Positions 29,239-37,767 of a stretch of DNA of 64,000 nt are shown one piece after another. The stretch's first letter is position 1. The number at the start of each line of letters is the position of its first letter. Made by a program: the position numbers and the translations under genes. The DNA is from Caballeronia ptereochthonis (GTDB lineage Bacteria > Pseudomonadota > Gammaproteobacteria > Burkholderiales > Burkholderiaceae), in assembly GCF_001545075.1 (NCBI RefSeq), contig NZ_FCOB02000015.1, positions 119,066-183,065 of the forward strand. The letters are read 5' to 3'. Below the pieces are notes generated by a model that had not been told where the DNA came from, ran no database searches, and was given only the letters and a program-made list of their open reading frames with translations.

Positions 29239-29760
29239 ATGAGCGAAGTACAGACCGGCGCGCATATGCACGCAGCGCCGCTCGTCGGCGTGTTGATGGG
29301 CTCCAGCTCCGACTGGGACGTGATGAAGAACGCGGTGGCGATCCTGCAGGAATTCGGCGTGCCGTACGAGGCGAAGGTCGTCTCGGCGCACCGCATGCCC
29401 GACGAGATGTTCGCCTACGCCGAAAGCGCTCGCGAGCGCGGCTTGCGCGCGATCATCGCGGGCGCGGGCGGCGCGGCGCATCTGCCCGGCATGCTGGCCG
29501 CGAAGACCACGGTGCCGGTGCTCGGCGTGCCGGTGGCGAGCAAGTATCTGAAGGGCGTCGATTCCCTGCACTCGATCGTGCAGATGCCCAAGGGCGTGCC
29601 GGTCGCGACCTTCGCCATCGGCGAGGCGGGCGCGGCCAATGCGGCGCTGTTCGCGGTATCGATTCTGAGCGTGACGGATGCGCGCTATGCCGACGCGCTG
29701 GCGGCTTTCCGCGTGAAGCAGAATCAGGCGGCGCGCGATATGGCGTTGCCGCCGCTCTGA
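29239..29760 (+). CDS. purE: N5-carboxyaminoimidazole ribonucleotide mutase
   Basis: A 173-residue class I PurE, converting N5-CAIR to CAIR. Typical signs are [13 protein letters not shown] near 18-30, [11 protein letters not shown] near 48, [25 protein letters not shown] and [19 protein letters not shown] lies directly upstream of the ATG. The presence of purK next door confirms the two-step bacterial route via N5-CAIR. Confidence 0.97.
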   Translation: MSEVQTGAHMHAAPLVGVLMGSSSDWDVMKNAVAILQEFGVPYEAKVVSAHRMPDEMFAYAESARERGLRAIIAGAGGAAHLPGMLAAKTTVPVLGVPVASKYLKGVDSLHSIVQMPKGVPVATFAIGEAGAANAALFAVSILSVTDARYADALAAFRVKQNQAARDMALPPL

Positions 29761-29851
29761 AGCGCAACAGCGATTGCGTTTCCCACTTCGTCTCACAGCA
29801 GGGCCCCGAAAACAGCACGCTTCGCCCACCGTCCGCGACTCAGCTCCCACG

Positions 29852-31039
29852 ATGAACCCACAAAACTCCCCGATCTCTCCCATCCTGCCGGGCGCCTGGC
29901 TCGGCATGGTCGGCGGCGGCCAGCTCGGCCGCATGTTCTGCTTCGCCGCGCAGTCGATGGGCTATCGCGTCGCCGTCCTCGATCCGGATGAGACGAGCCC
30001 CGCCGGCGCCGTTGCGGACCGGCACATCCGCGCCGCCTACGACGACAAGGCCGCGCTCATCGAGCTCGGCCGCCTGTGCGCGGCGATATCGACGGAATTC
30101 GAGAACGTGCCGTCCGCGAGCCTCGAATTCCTCGCGTCCTGCACCTTCGTGAGCCCGGCGGCGAGCTGCGTCGCCATTGCGCAGGACCGCGTCGCGGAGA
30201 AGCGCTTCATCGCGGCATCGGGCGTGCCGGTCGCGCCGCACGTCGTCATCGAATCGCCGCAGGCGCTCGCCGCGCTGCCCGACGAGAAGATCGCCGCCGT
30301 GCTGCCCGGCATTCTGAAAACCGCGCGTCTCGGCTATGACGGCAAGGGACAGGTGAGCGTGCGCAATGTCGACGAAGTGCGCACGGCGTACGCGTCGCTG
30401 TCGGGCGTGCCGTGCGTGCTGGAAAAACGCATGCCGCTCAAGTATGAAGTGTCCGTGCTGATCGCACGCGGCGGCGACGGCAAGTCGGCCGTGTTCCCGC
30501 TCGCGCAGAACGTGCACATGAACGGCATTCTCGCGAAGACGGTCGTGCCCGCACCCGATGCGTCCGACGCGCTCGTCGCCCAGGCGCAGGACGCGGCGCT
30601 CACCATCGCCGCGAAGATGGGCTACGTGGGCGTGCTGTGCGTCGAGTTCTTCGTGCTGGAGGACAGTTCGCTCATCGCCAACGAAATGGCGCCGCGTCCG
30701 CACAATTCCGGCCACTACACGGTCGATGCCTGCGCTACGAGTCAGTTCGAGCAGCAGGTGCGCGCGATGACCGGCATGCCGCTCGGCGACCCGCGCCAGC
30801 ATTCGCCGGCCGCGATGCTGAACCTGCTCGGCGACATCTGGTTCGACGGCGACAAGGCGCGTCCGCCCGCGTGGCCGGAGGTCGCGGCAATGCCGGCGGC
30901 ACGGCTGCATCTGTACGGCAAGGAGGAAGCGCGCCGGGGCCGCAAGATGGGCCACATCAACTTCACGGCGGCGACGCTCGAGGAAGCGCGCACGGCGGCG
31001 CGCGACTGCGCGCGCATGCTGCATATCCCGCTCGATTAA
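29852..31039 (+). CDS. purK: N5-carboxyaminoimidazole ribonucleotide synthase
   Basis: A 395-residue ATP-grasp enzyme making N5-CAIR from AIR, bicarbonate and ATP. The start [19 protein letters not shown] is the usual Rossmann-like beginning. Also seen are [29 protein letters not shown] (phosphate loop), and [18 protein letters not shown] near the end of the ATP-grasp domain. I start at the ATG at 29852; the frame is open 26 codons earlier without similarity. The stop is 21 bases before the next gene. Confidence 0.96.
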   Translation: MNPQNSPISPILPGAWLGMVGGGQLGRMFCFAAQSMGYRVAVLDPDETSPAGAVADRHIRAAYDDKAALIELGRLCAAISTEFENVPSASLEFLASCTFVSPAASCVAIAQDRVAEKRFIAASGVPVAPHVVIESPQALAALPDEKIAAVLPGILKTARLGYDGKGQVSVRNVDEVRTAYASLSGVPCVLEKRMPLKYEVSVLIARGGDGKSAVFPLAQNVHMNGILAKTVVPAPDASDALVAQAQDAALTIAAKMGYVGVLCVEFFVLEDSSLIANEMAPRPHNSGHYTVDACATSQFEQQVRAMTGMPLGDPRQHSPAAMLNLLGDIWFDGDKARPPAWPEVAAMPAARLHLYGKEEARRGRKMGHINFTAATLEEARTAARDCARMLHIPLD

Positions 31040-31060
31040 GACTTTGGCAGCAAGCAGGCA

Positions 31061-32092
31061 ATGACCATCCACTTTCCGGGCGCCGCACAGATCGATGAAG
31101 CCGCGGCCTTGCTCGATGCGGGCGAACTCGTCGCGTTTCCGACCGAGACGGTCTACGGGCTCGGCGGCGACGCCGAGAATCCGGACGCCATCGCGCGCAT
31201 CTACGCGGCCAAGGGACGGCCGGCGAATCACCCGGTGATCGTGCATCTCGCGCCCGAGGCCGATCCGGGCTATTGGGTGCGCGAACTGCCCGCCGACGCG
31301 CAAAAGCTCATCGATGCGTTCTGGCCCGGCCCGCTCACGCTGATTCTCAAGCGCGCGGCGCATATTCCGGCGGCGGTGAGCGGCGGCCAGGATTCGGTGG
31401 GCGTCCGGTGTCCGTCGCATCCGGTTGCGCAGCAATTGCTGTCGGCGTTCCACAAGCGGCGCGCGGGGACGGGCAAGCAGGGCGGCGTAGCGGGGCCTTC
31501 GGCGAACCGCTTCGGTCACGTCAGCCCGACGACCGCCCAGCACGTGCGCGACGAGTTCGGCAGCGCCGTGCATGTGCTCGACGGCGGCGCGGCGGATGTC
31601 GGCATCGAATCGACAATTCTGGATTTGTCGCGCGGTTTTCCGGCGTTGTTGCGGCCGGGGCATGTGAGTCCGCAGCAGATCGCGGACGTGATCGGCGTCG
31701 CGCCGCGCTTGCCCGATGGCTCGGACGCCACCGCGCCGCGCGCGTCCGGCACGCTGAAGGCGCATTACGCGCCGCGCACGCCGCTCGCGTTGTTGCCGTT
31801 CGCCGCGATCGCGCCGTTGCTCGCGGCGCAGGACCGCTCGAGCGGGAAGAAGATCGCGCTGGTCGCGCGGGCGTCGAGCGCGGGCGAGTGGGCGCATGCC
31901 GCGAATGTGCACTTCGTTGCCGCGCCCGAAGATCCGCAGAGCTATGCGCGCGATCTCTACGGCCTTCTTCGCGCGCTGGATCGCGCGAACGTCGAGCGCA
32001 TTTTCATCGAGAAGCTGCCGGAGTCGATCGAGTGGATCGCGGTGAACGATCGGCTGGGAAGGGCGGCGGCGGCGTTTGAGGCGGATAGGTGA
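31061..32092 (+). CDS. sua5: L-threonylcarbamoyladenylate synthase (Sua5/YwlC type)
   Basis: A 343-residue Sua5 protein, longer than TsaC because it carries the extra C-terminal Sua5 domain. It makes threonylcarbamoyl-AMP for the t6A37 modification of tRNAs reading ANN codons. The YrdC-type domain shows FPTETVYGLGGDAENPDAIARIYAAKGRP near 27-55, PGPLTLIL, and GPSANRFGHVSPT with ESTILDL. The linker PRASGTLKAHYAP near 225-237 leads to the Sua5 domain. It follows purK by 21 bases and is probably cotranscribed with the purine genes. Confidence 0.94.
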   Translation: MTIHFPGAAQIDEAAALLDAGELVAFPTETVYGLGGDAENPDAIARIYAAKGRPANHPVIVHLAPEADPGYWVRELPADAQKLIDAFWPGPLTLILKRAAHIPAAVSGGQDSVGVRCPSHPVAQQLLSAFHKRRAGTGKQGGVAGPSANRFGHVSPTTAQHVRDEFGSAVHVLDGGAADVGIESTILDLSRGFPALLRPGHVSPQQIADVIGVAPRLPDGSDATAPRASGTLKAHYAPRTPLALLPFAAIAPLLAAQDRSSGKKIALVARASSAGEWAHAANVHFVAAPEDPQSYARDLYGLLRALDRANVERIFIEKLPESIEWIAVNDRLGRAAAAFEADR

Positions 32093-32202
32093 TCGCGTCG
32101 TTCTCGCGTGATTCTTGAAGATGTATCGTGGGGATTTCGGGTCCGTGGCGGATCGTCATGGTCCTGGGTTTCCTCCGCATGCGCAGAGATTCAACCAGGC
32201 CA

Positions 32203-32243
32203 AAAAACAAAAACCGCCCGGCGTTGTATCCGGGCGGTTTTTT
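32203..32243. terminator. Bidirectional terminator between sua5 and esterase gene
   Basis: AAACCGCCCGG (32211-32221) pairs perfectly with CCGGGCGGTTT (32230-32240), with an A-rich left flank and a T-rich right flank (TTTTTT from 32238). It can stop transcription from both converging genes. Confidence 0.9.
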
Positions 32244-32261
32244 ACTCCTGACGTTCCAGAC

Positions 32262-33368
32262 TTACTTCCCCAGCCCCGTCTTCGCCACTGCCTGCTCCGC
32301 CTGCTGCGCATAAAGCGCATGCAGATGCGTCGTCGGATGCAGCGTATCGGCGAACATGTAGGTCTGATCCGCGCCCGCGACGGTCAACGTCTCCGGCGAG
32401 CAGAAGAGCGAAGTGGCGAACGCGCTCGGATTGGTCTCGCCGAACTTCTGCGCCGCCGCGGCCATTGCCTGCAAGTTACACGCCGTTCCCGTGTTGGACA
32501 CCGTGAAGCCGTACTGCCCGAAGTTCGCCGTGATATTGGCGAACGGCGTGGCGATATCCAGTAAGGCCACCTTCGAGATCACCCCGAACTCCGTCAGTTT
32601 TGCGGTGAGCGTAGCGTTGAACAACTGTGAAACCTGCTGCAACTGCGCGCGCACGGCCGCGCTGCTCATCACGCCCTGCGGCGTCAAACTGATGTCCGGC
32701 ACATTCGATACCAGCACGTGCGTCGCGCCGTTCTGCAGGATCGTGGCGACGACGCCGGCGAGCTGACCCGCCGCGGTTGCGATCGCGATGCCTGCATTGG
32801 TCGGCGACAACTGTCCCGCCTGCACTGCCTGCAAGTTGTACAGGATATCGTTCGCGCCGCCGCCGACGAGCACGAGCTGGCCCGAATTGAAGCTGCCGTG
32901 CGCGGTGAGATAGTTCTTCACCTGCTGGACGACCGGCACCGTCAGCGCACCCTGATAGTTCGCGGGATCGTTCGAAACGTGATTGATGCCGATTGGATTG
33001 GTCACGAGCGCGCCGCCCTGCGCGTAACCCAAGCCCGCCTGCGTCGCGGGCGGCGTGCCGAAGCCGCCGGTCATCGCGGGCGTCAGCGTGTCGCCGTAAT
33101 ACTGCGCGACATCCTGGACCCACACCTGGCCCGGATTCGTCGTGAAGCGGCCGCCGCCGAAGTTCGCCGCCGCGACCGGCGAGTATGTGCCGACGTCCGA
33201 GAGGCTGTCGCCGAAGGACACCACCTGCAGCTTGACGCCGCCCGGCGGCGTGGAATTGTTGTCGTCACCCCCGCCGCCGCATGCGGCGAGCAGGGCGAAT
33301 GCGGCGCTGGCCGTGGCGACCTGGGCAAAGCGCACCAGGGCGGCGCGCGTCGAGCGTTGCTTCTTCAT
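32262..33368 (-). CDS. GDSL-family esterase/lipase lipoprotein
   Basis: A 368-residue SGNH/GDSL hydrolase. A lipoprotein signal ends in LLAAC (Cys near residue 29), followed by a Gly-rich CGGGGDDN linker, so it is probably anchored in the outer membrane facing the periplasm or surface. The catalytic Ser is in block I SFGDSLSDVG near 52. GGGANDIL supplies the oxyanion Asn (block III), and DTLHPTTHLH near 345 supplies the Asp-His pair (block V). It is not fused to an autotransporter barrel, as the chain ends soon after block V. The start is the ATG at 33368, with GAGG just upstream. The substrate is unknown. Confidence 0.92.
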   Translation of the reverse strand: MKKQRSTRAALVRFAQVATASAAFALLAACGGGGDDNNSTPPGGVKLQVVSFGDSLSDVGTYSPVAAANFGGGRFTTNPGQVWVQDVAQYYGDTLTPAMTGGFGTPPATQAGLGYAQGGALVTNPIGINHVSNDPANYQGALTVPVVQQVKNYLTAHGSFNSGQLVLVGGGANDILYNLQAVQAGQLSPTNAGIAIATAAGQLAGVVATILQNGATHVLVSNVPDISLTPQGVMSSAAVRAQLQQVSQLFNATLTAKLTEFGVISKVALLDIATPFANITANFGQYGFTVSNTGTACNLQAMAAAAQKFGETNPSAFATSLFCSPETLTVAGADQTYMFADTLHPTTHLHALYAQQAEQAVAKTGLGK

Positions 33369-33609
33369 GGACCTCGTCTCCGTTCTTCGGTGTTTTCTAG
33401 TTCGATCGCGGCGCTCGACCTTCTTTCCGGTCTTCACGGCACGCAACTGCAATATTAAGCGATGCGGCACGCCCGCCCGGCTGCATGACCACCCGCATCC
33501 GGCCGAGCGCCGTGCCCGACAGCGTACACGGCGCATGCGGCTTTCCGAACGCGACTTCGTAGAAGAAGTCTTCGGTCGCGCCGGGCTTCCGTGCCCGCGA
33601 GCCGCGTGT

Positions 33610-35226
33610 TCAGTCCGCGACGCCCGGCTTGCGCGCGCCTTCGTAGACCCATTCGAGCAGCGCGTCGTGTGCGGCGCGCGCGGCCTCGGCGCGCGGATCG
33701 TTGATGAAGCTCACGACCACGTAGCTCTCGCCGTTCGCCGAGCCGACGTAGCCCGCGATCGCGCGCACGTCGCGCAGCGTGCCGGTCTTGATGTGCGCGT
33801 TGCCGAGCGCGCCCGCGTTGGTCAGGCGGTTGCGCATGGTGCCGTCGACGCCCGCGATCGGCAGCGACTCCACGAACACCTGCGCGACCGGACTCGCGTT
33901 CGCCGCCAGCAGCAGATCGGCGAGCGAGAGCGCGGAGATGCTTTCGTCGCGCGACAGGCCCGAGCCGTTGTCGAGCGAGAGGCCGTTCATCGGCAACGCG
34001 CTGCGGCGCAGGAACGCCTGAATCGCCTGCGCGGATTTCGCGGTCGTCGCGGGCGGCTTCAGTTGCGCCGCGCCGATCGTGAGGAACAGATTGCGCGCCA
34101 TCACGTTGTTGCTGAACTTGTTGATGTCGCGAACGATGTCGGACAGCACCGGACTGCGATGCGTGCCGACGAGGCGCGCGTTTGCCGGCGTCGGACCTTC
34201 GCGCGTCGCGCCCTGGAACGTGCCGCCCGCCTGCTTCCACAGCGCGAGGAAGCCGCCCGCGAAGAAGGTCGAATGATCGAGCGCGGCGACGTTGATCGTG
34301 CGCGAGCCGCAGCGCAGCGGATAGTCGCCGATGAACGACGCCTGCACGAAGCCGCTCTGCGTCTGCGCGACGCTCGGCGACGCCGCCGAAAGCGAGCCCA
34401 CGCATGCGCCGCGCGTGACGCGCAGTTCGTTGTCGATCTGCAGTTGCGCGAGCTGCGGCAGCACGTCGATGGAAACCTGCCCGTCCGGATTCGGCGTCAG
34501 CGTGAAGGAGAGCGACTTGAATGCGTAGAGCAGCGGGTCCGGGCCGACGTTGTAGGGCGCGGAGTCGTCGTTGTCGAAGGCGGGCAGATTGCGCGTGGAT
34601 ACGTCGAAGTAACGCTTGTCGAGCACGACTGCGCCGTCGATGCCCGTGATGCCGTTCTTGCGGATCTGGTCGACGAGATCGATCAGCTCTTCCGGCACGA
34701 GCTTCGGATCGCCCGTGCCCTGGATATACAGATTGCCGTGCAGCACGCCTTGCGCATCCACGTCGCCGTCCGCGTAGGCGGTCGTCTTCCAGCGATAGTC
34801 GGGCCCGAGCATCGAGAGCCCCGCGTAGGTGGTGACGAGCTTCATCGTCGAGGCGGGCAGCATCGGCTGGTTCGCGTTGATCTCGACGAGCGGCACCGGT
34901 GCGCCGACACGCTGCACGACCACGCTCATCGACGAAAGCGGCACGTGCGCGCGTGCAAGGGCCGTCATCACCGAGGCGGGCAGCGGACCGGCGGGCACGC
35001 TCGCCCGCGCGGCGTGTTCCGCCTTTGCACCTTTCGCGGCGTGCCTCGCCTTCGAGCCGCCTTTGGCGCCTATCGCCGCGCGCTCCGGCGCCTGCGCCTG
35101 CGATTCGGCCCTCGTGCCGCCACGCGCCTGGGCGTCGGGCATGTGGCCGAGCGTCGCGCTTGCGAGGACCGCGGCGAGCGCGAACGAGGAAAGGCGGCGG
35201 GACACGGAATGAAAAGCGGGCAGCAT
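33610..35226 (-). CDS. dacB: D-alanyl-D-alanine carboxypeptidase/endopeptidase (PBP4, DacB)
   Basis: A 538-residue penicillin-binding protein of the S13 family, acting in the periplasm on peptidoglycan cross-links and terminal D-Ala. A signal peptide ends near residue 36 (PDAQA). The active-site motifs are SxxK at S126-K129 in PASTMKLV, SNN in FSNNVMARN, and KTG in HIKTGTLRDV. An extra domain lies between SxxK and SxN, as in E. coli PBP4. After the signal there is an Ala/Lys-rich, possibly disordered stretch to about residue 75. I start at 35226 because the signal peptide begins there; the longer frame is arginine-rich and unlike a leader. It diverges from the two-component genes. Confidence 0.94.
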   Translation of the reverse strand: MLPAFHSVSRRLSSFALAAVLASATLGHMPDAQARGGTRAESQAQAPERAAIGAKGGSKARHAAKGAKAEHAARASVPAGPLPASVMTALARAHVPLSSMSVVVQRVGAPVPLVEINANQPMLPASTMKLVTTYAGLSMLGPDYRWKTTAYADGDVDAQGVLHGNLYIQGTGDPKLVPEELIDLVDQIRKNGITGIDGAVVLDKRYFDVSTRNLPAFDNDDSAPYNVGPDPLLYAFKSLSFTLTPNPDGQVSIDVLPQLAQLQIDNELRVTRGACVGSLSAASPSVAQTQSGFVQASFIGDYPLRCGSRTINVAALDHSTFFAGGFLALWKQAGGTFQGATREGPTPANARLVGTHRSPVLSDIVRDINKFSNNVMARNLFLTIGAAQLKPPATTAKSAQAIQAFLRRSALPMNGLSLDNGSGLSRDESISALSLADLLLAANASPVAQVFVESLPIAGVDGTMRNRLTNAGALGNAHIKTGTLRDVRAIAGYVGSANGESYVVVSFINDPRAEAARAAHDALLEWVYEGARKPGVAD

Positions 35227-35424
35227 GGACGAACGGACGTTCCGGAGCGGGTTTGGGGCGGCGGCGCGCGGCTCGGTGAAAGCGGCCACGCGCGGGAAGC
35301 GGCTATTGTAGACAAGCTGGCTTGCGGAAATCGTACGAATGGAAATCGCACTGGCGCGATGCGGCTTGCGCGCGACACGTCGTTGTCCTTTGCAAGCGCG
35401 CACGGCCGGCCGGTGGCCGGCACG

Positions 35425-35441
35425 GTTAAGACCCGTTTAAG
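35425..35441 (+). promoter_or_regulatory. PmrA/QseB-box-like direct repeat before the response regulator
   Basis: GTTAAG (35425-35430) and TTTAAG (35436-35441) are spaced by five bases, an 11-bp period. This is the architecture bound by PmrA/BasR and related QseB regulators (two YTTAAK-like half-sites with a 5-bp gap). It lies 76 bases before the regulator ATG, which suggests autoregulation. Confidence 0.65.
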
Positions 35442-35517
35442 CCTGTGGCGGGGCCGCGCGGCTACAATGGGTCGCGGCCTCGCGGCTGCTTCACGTAACC
35501 ACGGATAGACATGTGCC

Positions 35518-36180
35518 ATGCGAATCCTGCTTGTCGAAGATGACCGGATGATCGCCGAAGGCGTGCGCAAGGCGCTGCGCGCGGACGGCTTCGCTGTCGA
35601 CTGGGTGCAGGACGGCGAGGCCGCGCTCACGGCCGTCGCTGGCGAGCCCTACGACCTGATGCTGCTCGACCTCGGCCTGCCCAAGCGCGACGGCCTCGAC
35701 GTGCTGAAGACGCTACGCGCGCGCGGCAACGCGCTGCCGGTGCTCATCGTCACGGCGCGCGACGCCATCGCGGACCGCGTGAAGGGGCTGGATGCCGGCG
35801 CGGACGACTATCTCGTCAAGCCCTTCGATCTCGACGAGCTTGGCGCGCGCATGCGTGCGCTGATCCGCCGTCACGTGGGGCGCGGCGAATCGCTCGTGCG
35901 GCACGGCGAGCTGACGCTCGATCCGGTCGGCCATCAGGTGACGCTCGCGGGCAATCCCGTCTCGCTGTCGGCGCGCGAGTTCGCGCTGCTCGAAGCGCTG
36001 ATGGCGCGGCCCGGCGCGGTGCTCTCCAAGAGCCAGCTCGAAGAGAAGATCTACGGCTGGGGCGAGGAAATTGGCAGCAACACGGTCGAGGTCTACATCC
36101 ATTCGCTGAGAAAGAAGCTCGGCGCCGATCTCATTCGCAACGTGCGCGGCCTGGGCTACATGGTCGCGAAGGACGCCTGA
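35518..36180 (+). CDS. OmpR-family response regulator, QseB/PmrA-like
   Basis: A 220-residue regulator. The receiver domain has E8/D9 in LLVEDD, phosphoacceptor D51 in LMLLDLGLPKRDG, T in VTARD and K in LVKPFDLDELGARMRAL. The winged helix carries SAREFALLEALM, NTVEVYIHSLRKK and RNVRGLGYMV, of the QseB/PmrA/BasR branch. Its stop overlaps the kinase start by one base (TGATG), so the two are translationally coupled. The TTAAG direct repeat upstream suggests autoregulation, and the same element occurs before degP. The signal sensed is not deducible. Confidence 0.94.
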   Translation: MRILLVEDDRMIAEGVRKALRADGFAVDWVQDGEAALTAVAGEPYDLMLLDLGLPKRDGLDVLKTLRARGNALPVLIVTARDAIADRVKGLDAGADDYLVKPFDLDELGARMRALIRRHVGRGESLVRHGELTLDPVGHQVTLAGNPVSLSAREFALLEALMARPGAVLSKSQLEEKIYGWGEEIGSNTVEVYIHSLRKKLGADLIRNVRGLGYMVAKDA

Positions 36181-37481
36181 TGCGGTCGATTCGCCGCACG
36201 CTGCTCATCTGGCTGCTCGCGCTCGTGATCGTCGGCGTGGGCTTTGCAGGCTGGCTCATCTATCGGCAGGCGCTCGCCGAAGCCAACGAACTCTTCGATT
36301 ATCAGCTTCAGCAGATTGCGGCGGCGCTGCCGTCCGAGCCGTTTTCGTCGGTGCTCAGTTCGCGCAGCGAGAGCGACGAAGGCGTCGTGATCCAGATCTG
36401 GAATCGCAACGGCGTGCTGATGTACTACTCGCATCCGCGCGTGCCGCTCGCGCCGCACGCGGAGCTCGGCTTCTCCACCGAGATGACGCCGCGCGGCGAG
36501 TGGCGCGTGTATAGCGCGATCGTCGGCGACAACGTCGTGCAGCTCGCGCAGCCGCTCTCCATTCGCAATCGCGTCGCGGCGGGCGTCGCGTGGCGCACGT
36601 TATGGCCGCTCGTGCTGCTGCTGCCGCTGCTGGGCCTGGCGATATGGGTCATCGTCGGACGCGGGCTCGCGCCCTTGCAGCGCGTGACGCGCGCGCTCGA
36701 CACGCGTCATCCCGAGGCGCTCGATCCTCTCTCCGATCGACGTCTGCCGCAAGAAGTGCGGCCCGTCGTGCGTGCGTTGAACGCGCTGCTCGCGCGTCTG
36801 TCGGCGGCGCTCGATACGCAGAAGGCTTTCGTCGCCGACGCCGCGCATGAACTGCGCACGCCGCTCGCCGCCGTGCAGATTCAGGCACAGCTCGTCGCGC
36901 GCGCGCAGGATGACGAGACCCGGCGCGAGGCGCTGGCCGACTTGCACGAAGGCATCGCGCGCGCGACCCGGCTCGCCGAACAGTTGCTCGCGCTGGCGCG
37001 TTCCGAGCCGGATGGCAAGGCCGTCGAGACGCAAGTCGACCTGCGCGAACTGCTCGAAGGATGCGTGCGCGGCTACGTGCTCGTGGCGCAGGAGCGCGGC
37101 GTGGACCTCGGCATCGAGGCGAGCGAGCCCGCATTCGTCAAGGGCGATCCGGATTCGCTTCGCGTGATGTTCAACAATCTCATCGATAACGCGACCAAGT
37201 ACACGCCCAAAGGCGGGCGGGTGGATGTGTGCTTGAAAGCGGAAGATCACCATCCCCTGGTCGAAATCTCGGACACCGGGCCGGGCATTCCCGCCGAAGA
37301 GCGCGAGCGCGTATTCGACCGGTTTTATCGGGCCGGGGAAGGGGCGACTCGCGCGCCCACCGATGTCGCGGGCAGCGGGCTCGGGCTTGCGATCGTGCGG
37401 CGCATCGCGGCTCAGCATGGCACGACGGTGGCGCTCGGGGAATCGCCGGCCGGCGGGCTGAAAGCGTCGATTCGGTTTTGA
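36180..37481 (+). CDS. Sensor histidine kinase, QseC/PmrB-like
   Basis: A 433-residue membrane kinase. Helix 1 (about 8-28) is followed by a periplasmic sensor of about 115 residues, helix 2 (about 142-162), HAMP-like linker, HisKA with H223 in DAAHELRTPL, and ATPase with NNLIDNATKYTP, DTGPGIP, FDRFYR and GSGLGLAIV. It pairs with the regulator overlapping it by one base. The periplasmic domain lacks the acidic EXXE iron/metal motif that I would expect in PmrB, so the QseC-like label is structural only. Confidence 0.93.
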   Translation: MRSIRRTLLIWLLALVIVGVGFAGWLIYRQALAEANELFDYQLQQIAAALPSEPFSSVLSSRSESDEGVVIQIWNRNGVLMYYSHPRVPLAPHAELGFSTEMTPRGEWRVYSAIVGDNVVQLAQPLSIRNRVAAGVAWRTLWPLVLLLPLLGLAIWVIVGRGLAPLQRVTRALDTRHPEALDPLSDRRLPQEVRPVVRALNALLARLSAALDTQKAFVADAAHELRTPLAAVQIQAQLVARAQDDETRREALADLHEGIARATRLAEQLLALARSEPDGKAVETQVDLRELLEGCVRGYVLVAQERGVDLGIEASEPAFVKGDPDSLRVMFNNLIDNATKYTPKGGRVDVCLKAEDHHPLVEISDTGPGIPAEERERVFDRFYRAGEGATRAPTDVAGSGLGLAIVRRIAAQHGTTVALGESPAGGLKASIRF

Positions 37482-37767
37482 GTCGAATCGTTCCTGGATC
37501 AATCGAGTCGATCCAATATAGATGGCGTGAAGCGCGTTTTCTTATTGCGCGAGAAAGTTAAATCAATCCTGCTCGGGCGAGCGGCATCGGATATTTAGGT
37601 AACCGAATCATATAATGCTTCGCGCCGCGGCTCGGCACAATATATGCCGATCGATCCGGTTGCGCCTTTCAGTAAATCTCTCGTTGATAAAAATTTAGGA
37701 TTTACCGATCTTTCTGGACACACCTGGGTGTCGTAATATGAAAACGGTAATTAATCTGGAGGCCTAA
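37482..37767. promoter_or_regulatory. AT-rich upstream region of the adhesin gene
   Basis: This 286-bp spacer is much richer in A and T than its surroundings. It contains a perfect -10 TATAAT (37611-37616) without a clear -35, a palindrome TCGGCA-N7-TGCCGA (37632-37650), and a small GACAC...GTGTC repeat (37717-37732). A strong GGAGG (37758-37762) precedes the adhesin ATG by five bases. The AT bias is typical of regions silenced by H-NS-like proteins; that is inference. Confidence 0.5.
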